In this document: positions 1 to 3,876 of the stretch, piece after piece
Position numbering within the stretch: the stretch's first letter is position 1
Layout of the letters: every line of letters starts with the position of its first letter
From: a bacterium
GTDB lineage: Bacteria; Atribacterota; JS1; SB-45; 34-128
Assembly (NCBI GenBank): GCA_018903015.1
Contig: JAHIPR010000096.1
Location: 1 to 7,000, forward strand
Direction: 5' to 3'
Length of the DNA: 7,000 bases
Notes under the pieces: model-generated
What the model was told of the DNA's origin: nothing
Databases searched by the model: none
The model's input: the letters and a program-made list of their open reading frames with translations, nothing else
Translations under genes and position numbers: made by a program

Positions 1-1
1 C

Positions 2-490
2 GGCGCAGATGTAAAGGCTAATATCGAACACGGTATAATGAATGAGGATATTGGCTGGGTTCAGATATCCGGTGTAATGGTAACTTATAATAAAGAGGCA
101 GAAGCAGGCAACAGAATTAGCAGTATGGTTTTAGCAGATGGCACACCTATTGAAATGGATAAGTATTACACTGTAGTAACCAATGACTTTATGTTTACCG
201 GTGGAGATAATTATAACTTTAAGAATGCTCAAGATGGATTGGATACCTTCATTCCTATTAGGGATGCTATGATGGAAGCAGTAGAAAAGGCAGGAATTAT
301 GTCACCAGTAAAACAAAATTGGTTGTCTGAAGAGAAAGTCGGTAAGCTTTATGTGGTAGAAGTGGGTGATTCTGTATGGGAAATTGCTCAGAAATTTGGT
401 ACAACGGTAGAAAAAATTGTTGTCCTTAATGAATTAGCTAACTCAAGACTTATCAGACCAGGTCAGAAGTTAATTATACCTACAGAATAA
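2..490 (+). CDS. 5'-nucleotidase/UDP-sugar hydrolase family protein, C-terminal part, with LysM domain (5' end outside window)
   Basis: The reading frame is open from the left edge, so the true start and the N-terminal metallophosphatase domain lie upstream; 162 residues are visible. Residues about 1-105 match the 5'-nucleotidase C-terminal substrate-binding domain: a GWVQISG strand followed by the family hallmark VVTNDFMFTGGDNY (residues 58-71), the usual T/N-[DN]-F-x(2-3)-GGD-x-Y motif that forms the nucleoside-binding pocket. Residues about 117-160 are one LysM repeat: YVVEVGDSVWEIAQKFG, then VLNELANSRLIRPGQKLIIP. LysM binds peptidoglycan, so the enzyme is probably secreted and held on the cell wall, where it would release nucleosides and phosphate from extracellular nucleotides. 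Substrate range (AMP, UDP-sugars, 2',3'-cyclic nucleotides) cannot be told because the catalytic domain is missing. An internal ATG at 38 is not a plausible start, as it would cut the domain. It ends with TAA just before an intrinsic terminator, so it is the last gene of its transcription unit. Confidence 0.88.
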   Translation, partial: GADVKANIEHGIMNEDIGWVQISGVMVTYNKEAEAGNRISSMVLADGTPIEMDKYYTVVTNDFMFTGGDNYNFKNAQDGLDTFIPIRDAMMEAVEKAGIMSPVKQNWLSEEKVGKLYVVEVGDSVWEIAQKFGTTVEKIVVLNELANSRLIRPGQKLIIPTE

Positions 491-502
491 CAATTAGAAG
501 AT

Positions 503-542
503 AAAAAGAGGGTGGTATAACTTAGAGACTATCCTCTTTTTT
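503..542 (+). terminator. Rho-independent terminator of the 5'-nucleotidase gene
   Basis: Left arm 503-516 (AAAAAGAGGGTGGT) pairs with right arm 528-541 (ACTATCCTCTTTTT) through a strong GAGG/CCTC core, two G-U pairs and flanking A-T pairs. The loop is 11 nt and the right arm ends in a run of six Ts (537-542). It starts 13 nt after the stop codon. The A-run on the left means it could also work on the opposite strand, but no gene is seen there. Confidence 0.85.
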
Positions 543-558
543 ATTGTCAAATATAGAA

Positions 559-592
559 CAACTTCAAATTGACCTGGATAACTTTAAAGTTG
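559..592 (+). promoter_or_regulatory. possible promoter/operator region upstream of the SHMT gene
   Basis: An imperfect inverted repeat, CAACTTCAAA (559-568) and TTTAAAGTTG (583-592), has 9 of 10 positions complementary. It brackets TTGACC (569-574), which resembles a -35 box. The 3' arm lies within a perfect 12-bp palindrome AACTTTAAAGTT (580-591). No convincing -10 box sits at the right distance; GTGAAT at 592-597 is poor. The gene must be transcribed from somewhere in this 92-nt gap because a terminator precedes it. Weak evidence only. Confidence 0.25.
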
Positions 593-634
593 TGAATTTT
601 AAAAGTTTTAATTTAAGAAGAGGTTTAAAAAAAA

Positions 635-1930
635 ATGGAAAAACTCAAGGTTGTAGATCCGGAAATTGCGAGTTTAGTGGAAAAGGAAATGGAAAGGCAA
701 GTTACAAATATTGAATTAATTGCTTCAGCAAATTTTGTATATGAATCAGTATTGGAAGGGCAAGGTTCTATTTTAACGAATAAAATTGTAGAAGGTTATC
801 CTGGCAAAAGGTATTATGCAGGTTGTGAATATATTGATGAGATAGAAAAAATAGCCATTGAGAGGGCAAAAGAAATATTCGGAGCCGAGCATGCAAATGT
901 ACAACCACATTCTGGAGTGAACGCGAATATGGCTGCTTATATGGCCTTATTAGAACCTGGAGACACGATGTTAGGGATGGATCTTCAATGTGGTGGGCAT
1001 CTTTCTCATGGAAGCAAGATTAGTATTACAGGGAAGTATTATAATGGTATACATTACAAAGTAAATAAAGAAACTGAATTAATTGATTATGATGAAGTTG
1101 AGACGATAGCTTTGAAATATAAACCAAAATTAATTATTGCAGGTGGAAGCGCTTATCCACGGCAAATCGATTGGGCTAAATTTAAAGAGACAGCAAAAAA
1201 AATAGGGGCATACTTTGTGGTAGATATGGCTCATATTACAGGACTGGTTGCTGCAGGGGTACATCCTAGTCCGATTCCATATGCTGATATTGTAACCGGT
1301 ACTACTTACAAGACAATGCGAGGGGCAAAAGGAGGAATAATACTTTGCAAGGAAGAATTTGCGAAAAAAGTAGATAAAGCTGTTTTTCCTGGAGTTCAGG
1401 GTAGTATACTTTTACATGAGGTATTAGCAAAGGCAATTACTTTTGGAATTGCAAAAACAAAGGAATATAAAAAATATCAAATACAGGTTGTTAAAAATGC
1501 TAAAAGAATGGCGGATTATTTTATTAAACATAATATAAGGCTTGTTTCGGGAGGCACTGATACCCATCTTATCTTGGTTGATCTTCGTTCACTAAAAATA
1601 ACTGGCATAGAAGCTGAAAATGCTTTATATAGTGTAGGGGTTACTGTTAATAGAAATAGAATTCCCTATGATCCTGAACCTCCTACCATAGCTAGTGGTA
1701 TTAGAATTGGTACAGCTGCGATTACTTCTACAGGTTTTATTGAAGAAGATATTGATGAAATATCTGATATTTTAGTGAGTGTTTTAAGAGGAGCGAAAAA
1801 AGGTTTTAATAAAGATGGATATAGAAAAAGAATTTTAAATTTATGCGTTAAACATCCTCTTTATTTAGATTCGCTTGAATTGGCTGAATTGATTAATAGA
1901 AAATATAATTACTCAAAAGATAAAATATAA
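635..1930 (+). CDS. glyA: serine hydroxymethyltransferase family PLP enzyme, divergent paralogue
   Basis: The 431-residue protein is SHMT-like over its whole length (usual size about 405-420) and is a fold-type I PLP enzyme. Standard SHMT interconverts serine and glycine using tetrahydrofolate (THF). Conserved parts: EGYPGKRYYAGCEY (53-66, with catalytic Glu53), NVQPHSG (88-94, PLP phosphate loop), GGHLSHG with PLP-stacking His122, VDMAH (196-200, with Asp197 and His200), Schiff-base Lys226, SGGTDTHL, and SGIRIGT with the substrate-carboxylate Arg357. Numbering coincides with Bacillus/Geobacillus SHMT. Odd features: LIASEN is LIASAN (Glu to Ala32); the NKYAEGYPG tyrosine is Ile51; TTTHKT is GTTYKT (His to Tyr225); GPRGG is GAKGG (Arg to Lys232); PGGQGGP is PGVQGSI (Val254, Ser257). 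These changes suggest an enzyme of altered specificity rather than the housekeeping GlyA; the symbol reflects the family only. The start has a Shine-Dalgarno AAGAAGAGG at 615-623. It stands alone between two terminator-like hairpins. Confidence 0.9.
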   Translation: MEKLKVVDPEIASLVEKEMERQVTNIELIASANFVYESVLEGQGSILTNKIVEGYPGKRYYAGCEYIDEIEKIAIERAKEIFGAEHANVQPHSGVNANMAAYMALLEPGDTMLGMDLQCGGHLSHGSKISITGKYYNGIHYKVNKETELIDYDEVETIALKYKPKLIIAGGSAYPRQIDWAKFKETAKKIGAYFVVDMAHITGLVAAGVHPSPIPYADIVTGTTYKTMRGAKGGIILCKEEFAKKVDKAVFPGVQGSILLHEVLAKAITFGIAKTKEYKKYQIQVVKNAKRMADYFIKHNIRLVSGGTDTHLILVDLRSLKITGIEAENALYSVGVTVNRNRIPYDPEPPTIASGIRIGTAAITSTGFIEEDIDEISDILVSVLRGAKKGFNKDGYRKRILNLCVKHPLYLDSLELAELINRKYNYSKDKI

Positions 1931-1937
1931 TTGATAG

Positions 1938-1959
1938 AAAAAATAAAGAATTATTTTTT
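1938..1959 (+). terminator. probable AT-only intrinsic terminator of the SHMT gene
   Basis: A perfect 9-bp inverted repeat AAAAAATAA / TTATTTTTT with a 4-nt loop AGAA starts 7 nt after the stop codon and ends in six Ts. The stem has no G-C pairs, so it would be weak, but the position is right for a 3' end. Confidence 0.5.
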
Positions 1960-1980
1960 AATACCATAAAAATATTTTAA

Positions 1981-2058
1981 GTTAAGGTATAGATTTTTAG
2001 ATATTTGTAGGTTAATATCTTTAATGAAATATTTATGAAAAAATATTCTATACCTAAC
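1981..2058 (+). other. possible structured RNA: three-helix junction
   Basis: An outer helix pairs 1981-1992 (GTTAAGGTATAG) with 2048-2058 (CTATACCTAAC), 11 pairs with one bulged A. It encloses two perfect 7-bp hairpins: AGATATT/AATATCT (1999-2005 with 2014-2020) and AATATTT/AAATATT (2028-2034 with 2041-2047). The third helix abuts the outer helix directly. This is the geometry of a small three-way junction, but I see no consensus of a known riboswitch. In such AT-rich DNA the two inner hairpins could be chance; the outer helix is the more notable part. Confidence 0.25.
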
Positions 2059-2106
2059 CTATGTTATGTGGTTGCTATCTAAAAAGTAAAAAAATGTTAA
2101 TATAGA

Positions 2107-2124
2107 GGTACAATGCATCGTGCC
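2107..2124. repeat. short imperfect palindrome (GGTACAATGCATCGTGCC)
   Basis: The 18-bp sequence is centred on ATGCAT with arms GGTAC and GTGCC; one A/C mismatch and one G-T wobble break the symmetry. Its right half, ATGCATCGTGCCC, looks like half of the dispersed palindromes of the GGGCACGATGCATCGTGCCC type found in intergenic DNA of various bacteria. It lies 12 bp from the larger repeat element, so the two may belong to one repeat cluster. Confidence 0.35.
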
Positions 2125-2136
2125 CAATATAGCCTC

Positions 2137-2230
2137 TGTCATTCCTACACCCACTTTCGTGAGTGTAAACTGCAGTGGGGATCCAGGAATGAAAGATAAA
2201 AAATAGATTCCCGCTTCCGAGGGAATGACA
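2137..2230. repeat. 94-bp palindromic repeat element with terminal inverted repeats (MITE-like or dRS3-like)
   Basis: The ends are inverted copies, TGTCATTCCT at 2137-2146 and GGGAATGACA at 2221-2230 (9 of 10 complementary). Inside are a further inverted copy of the end, AGGAATGA at 2185-2192 (perfectly complementary to 2139-2146), a stem ACAC-C-CAC/GTG-A-GTGT with loop TTTC (2147-2166), and a stem ATTCCC/GGGAAT (2207-2212 with 2221-2226). Read on the - strand the right end gives TGTCATTCCCTCGGAAGCGG, the style of short dispersed repeats with GTCATTCCCGCGAAAGCGGG cores known from many bacterial genomes. It is clearly more G+C-rich than its surroundings and carries no ORF, so it would be non-autonomous if mobile. 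No flanking target duplication is clear. Confidence 0.6.
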
Positions 2231-2271
2231 ATAGACATTTTAAGAGAAATAATATTTTTAATCTTTTTGGG

Positions 2272-2299
2272 TTGTAACCATGTTATAATACATTATAAT
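2272..2299 (+). promoter_or_regulatory. probable sigma-70-type promoter of the liv operon, with tandem -10 boxes
   Basis: TTGTAA (2272-2277) and a perfect TATAAT (2294-2299) are separated by 16 nt. A second perfect TATAAT lies one helical turn upstream (2284-2289), preceded by TG at 2281-2282, which makes an extended -10 (TGTTATAAT). The two boxes sit in a direct repeat of TTATAATAC. A GGTT-GT-AACC inverted repeat (2270-2279) overlaps the -35 and could be an operator. Transcription from here would give an mRNA leader of about 215-230 nt before livJ. Confidence 0.6.
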
Positions 2300-2336
2300 A
2301 CTTTAAAAATTACCAAAAAATATTAAATGAGGTAAA

Positions 2337-2387
2337 GTGCGAGAAAAATTGGCACGCTATACCAATTATAACTATGATAACTATTAA
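2337..2387 (+). CDS. possible 16-aa tyrosine-rich leader peptide (speculative)
   Basis: A GTG four nt after GAGG (2329-2332) opens a 16-codon frame, VREKLARYTNYNYDNY, ending in TAA. Four of the last nine residues are Tyr and three are Asn. The frame overlaps a perfect 6-bp hairpin AATTGG/CCAATT (2347-2352 with 2362-2367, 9-nt loop). The Shine-Dalgarno spacing is short and the start is GTG, so it may be chance. Confidence 0.18.
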   Translation: MREKLARYTNYNYDNY

Positions 2388-2453
2388 GTAAATAAAACGA
2401 AAAGTAAAATTCAATCGGAGGTGAATAAAAAGTAAAAAAATAGGAATTTGAGA

Positions 2454-2489
2454 ATGCACATACTATTAGTCGAAAAGGTTCATATTTAA
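2454..2489 (+). CDS. possible 11-aa branched-chain-rich leader peptide MHILLVEKVHI (speculative)
   Basis: An ATG preceded by AGGA at 2442-2445 (8-nt spacer) encodes MHILLVEKVHI and stops 34 nt before the livJ start. Six of eleven residues are Ile, Leu or Val, including a run of Ile-Leu-Leu-Val codons, which is suggestive directly upstream of a branched-chain amino-acid transporter. Known leader-peptide control systems use such runs to sense charged tRNA. However, no terminator/antiterminator pair is seen between this frame and livJ, so the regulatory role is inference only. Confidence 0.25.
   Translation: MHILLVEKVHI
2466..2481. repeat. left arm of a 16-bp perfect inverted repeat bracketing livJ
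   Basis: TTAGTCGAAAAGGTTC is exactly complementary to GAACCTTTTCGACTAA at 3714-3729 on the other side of livJ. It overlaps the possible leader peptide and the first unit of the 16-nt tandem repeat. Confidence 0.7.
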
Positions 2490-2504
2490 AAAGGTTTATA
2501 TTTT
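2473..2504 (+). repeat. 16-nt tandem repeat just upstream of the livJ ribosome binding site
   Basis: AAAAGGTTCATATTTA (2473-2488) is followed at once by AAAAGGTTTATATTTT (2489-2504), 14 of 16 identical. The second unit ends six nt before the livJ Shine-Dalgarno. It may be a duplication or a two-copy protein or RNA binding site in the leader. Confidence 0.55.
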
Positions 2505-2523
2505 AATAGGAAGGAGAAAAGAA

Positions 2524-3645
2524 ATGAGAAAAAGTTTATTTGTTTTGACATTGGCAGTACTTATAATTGCTATTAGTAGCGCATCTCTTGCTGCTGATGT
2601 TGTTAAAATTGGAATTTCTGAACCCATGACCGGTGCAATGGCAGTGGGTGGCTTGCTTTGTATGCAGGGATATGAACTTGCCCACGAGCAAAACCCCACA
2701 GTGTTAGGAAAAACAGTTGAATTAATTCTTGTTGACAACAAGAGTGATAAGGTTGAATCAGCCAGTGCGGTTTCCAGATTAATCGAAAAGGAAGGTGTAG
2801 TAGCAGTTTTTAGTGGTTATGGTAGCAGTTGTGCAATTCCAGGCGGTGAAGTTGCTGATAAAGCAGGAATACCAATGATTTCTGCCACTGCAACGAATCC
2901 ATTGGTTACCCAGGGAAAAGAGTATGTCTTCCGTGCTTGCTTTATTGATCCTTTCCAGGGTGAAGTAATGGCTCGTTATACTTTTGAAAACTTAGGAATC
3001 AAAAAAGCAGCACTTTTAGTTGATATTGCTCAGGATTATTCAGTGGGTCTGGCTAATTTCTACAAAAAAACATATATAGAACTTGGGGGAGAGATCGTTA
3101 GTGACATGAAATACAATACTGGTGACCAGGATTTTAGTGCTCAAATAAGTCAGGTTATTGCTTCCGGAGCAGAAGCCCTCTTTTTCCCGGGTTATTTCGG
3201 AGATGTTGCTTTGATTGCCATTCAGGGTAGAGAATTAGGATTTAAAGGGGCATATTTAGGCGGCGATAGCTTACATAACCCAGTATTAATCGAATTAGCA
3301 GGTGATGCTGCCGAAGGTTTAGTCGCAAGTACTTTCTTTGCTGAAGATGCACCTCCTATTCCGGAATCAGTTGAATTCGTTAAACTTTTCAAAGAAAAAT
3401 ATAACGAGACGCCGAATGCGGTATCTATTCTTACCTATGATGCTTACAATTTAATGCTTGATGCTATTGAAAGAGCCGGTTCATTTGATCCGGTGGCTAT
3501 TAAAGATGCTTTAGCTGCAACAAAAGAATTCCCTGGTGCAGGTGGTTCCATTACTATTAATGAAGTTGGTGATGCCATAAAACCTGCGGTTATAGTTAAA
3601 GTTGTAGATGGAACTTTCGTCTATAGTACAACCGTCAATCCCTAA
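2524..3645 (+). CDS. livJ: branched-chain amino acid ABC transporter, periplasmic substrate-binding protein
   Basis: The 373-residue protein is a type I (Leu/Ile/Val-binding) periplasmic binding protein that delivers an amino acid to LivHMGF. Residues 1-23 form a signal peptide: MRK, a hydrophobic core, and SLA as the signal peptidase I site, so the mature protein starts near Ala24. There is no lipobox cysteine, so it should be soluble in a periplasm. The mature part opens with VVKIGISEPMTGAMAVGG (26-43). Ligand-pocket segments are present: SGYGSS (98-102 region) and SATATNPLVT (120-129), the usual Ser/Thr residues that hold the amino-acid backbone, plus FRACFIDPFQG (137-147 region) and LGGDSL (245-250) in the second lobe. 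Length is normal. The start has Shine-Dalgarno AAGGAG at 2511-2516 with 7-nt spacing. Branched-chain specificity is assumed from operon type; related proteins bind other amino acids, amides or urea. It is set apart from livH by 231 nt with a strong hairpin, consistent with higher expression of the binding protein. Confidence 0.95.
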   Translation: MRKSLFVLTLAVLIIAISSASLAADVVKIGISEPMTGAMAVGGLLCMQGYELAHEQNPTVLGKTVELILVDNKSDKVESASAVSRLIEKEGVVAVFSGYGSSCAIPGGEVADKAGIPMISATATNPLVTQGKEYVFRACFIDPFQGEVMARYTFENLGIKKAALLVDIAQDYSVGLANFYKKTYIELGGEIVSDMKYNTGDQDFSAQISQVIASGAEALFFPGYFGDVALIAIQGRELGFKGAYLGGDSLHNPVLIELAGDAAEGLVASTFFAEDAPPIPESVEFVKLFKEKYNETPNAVSILTYDAYNLMLDAIERAGSFDPVAIKDALAATKEFPGAGGSITINEVGDAIKPAVIVKVVDGTFVYSTTVNP

Positions 3646-3668
3646 AGATAACTGGTTTTTTTATTAAA

Positions 3669-3710
3669 TTTCAGATAGAGGCAGAATAACAATTCTGCCT
3701 CTATCTGAAA
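3669..3710 (+). other. 19-bp perfect hairpin in the livJ-livH gap (mRNA stabiliser or partial terminator)
   Basis: Arms 3669-3687 and 3692-3710 (core CAGATAGAGGCAGAAT and its complement) pair without a mismatch around a 4-nt loop AACA. The 3' side continues with A residues, not Ts, and the reverse strand lacks a U-tract too, so it is not a canonical intrinsic terminator. A 3' hairpin after the binding-protein gene commonly blocks exonucleases and lets that segment of the transcript accumulate. Confidence 0.75.
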
Positions 3711-3713
3711 AAA

Positions 3714-3729
3714 GAACCTTTTCGACTAA
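3714..3729. repeat. right arm of the 16-bp inverted repeat bracketing livJ
   Basis: GAACCTTTTCGACTAA is the exact reverse complement of 2466-2481. It begins 3 nt after the 19-bp hairpin. Confidence 0.7.
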
Positions 3730-3765
3730 GTTTCACTTAATAAAGAAAAGAGAAAATAGAATATT

Positions 3766-3796
3766 TTGATATATATTTGGTATTTTTCTATTTAAT
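3766..3796 (+). promoter_or_regulatory. possible weak internal promoter before livH
   Basis: TTGATA (3766-3771) and TTTAAT (3791-3796) resemble -35 and -10 boxes, but the spacer is 19 nt. With a 17-nt spacer the -10 would be TATTTA, which is poor. The region is very AT-rich, so such matches are expected by chance. It would give livHMGF some transcription independent of livJ. Confidence 0.22.
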
Positions 3797-3876
3797 TAAT
3801 AACAGAAAAAATCGAAGAATTTAAAAGCTATAGATATTGTTTAATGACAATTCTAAATAATTATAAGGAGAATTCT

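Larger units (their letters stand above)
1931..2523. other. 593-bp gene-free region between the SHMT gene and livJ, rich in repeats and hairpins
   Basis: No ORF of recognisable family lies here on either strand; the only minus-strand ORF overlapping its edge (2496-2741) is a shadow of livJ. In order it contains an AT-only terminator-like hairpin (1938-1959), a potential three-way-junction fold (1981-2058), a short palindrome (2107-2124), a palindromic repeat element (2137-2230), tandem -10 boxes (2284-2299), a possible leader ORF and hairpin (2337-2387), an unassigned Shine-Dalgarno-like GGAGGTG (2417-2423), a second possible leader peptide (2454-2489) and a 16-nt tandem repeat (2473-2504). 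Most of the G+C is concentrated in the element at 2137-2230, which supports an inserted origin for that segment. Confidence 0.8.

Noticed and set aside
2081..2441. 15-bp exact direct repeat AAAAAGTAAAAAAAT (2081-2095 and 2427-2441)
   Set aside because: Low-complexity A-rich sequence; matches like this are expected in such AT-rich intergenic DNA.
2260..2523. T-box or known amino-acid riboswitch in the liv leader
   Set aside because: No T-box AGGGTGGNACCGCG-type sequence and no recognisable glycine, lysine or purine riboswitch core; hairpins seen are short.
1931..2523. CRISPR array, tRNA or rRNA
   Set aside because: Repeats are not regularly spaced with unique spacers, and no cloverleaf or rRNA-like segment is seen on either strand.
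2496..2741. Minus-strand ORF of 81 codons at the start of livJ
   Set aside because: It overlaps the livJ signal peptide and first lobe and resembles no family; shadow of the real gene.
3649..3662. T-run (GGTTTTTTATT) after livJ as an intrinsic terminator
   Set aside because: Only a weak AACC/GGTT pairing with a long loop precedes the Ts, so no stable terminator stem; the strong hairpin comes after the T-run, not before it.
3844..3876. Upstream start for livH (MTILNNYKENS extension)
   Set aside because: No ribosome binding site before 3844, whereas AAGGAG sits 6 nt before ATG 3877 where LivH homology begins.
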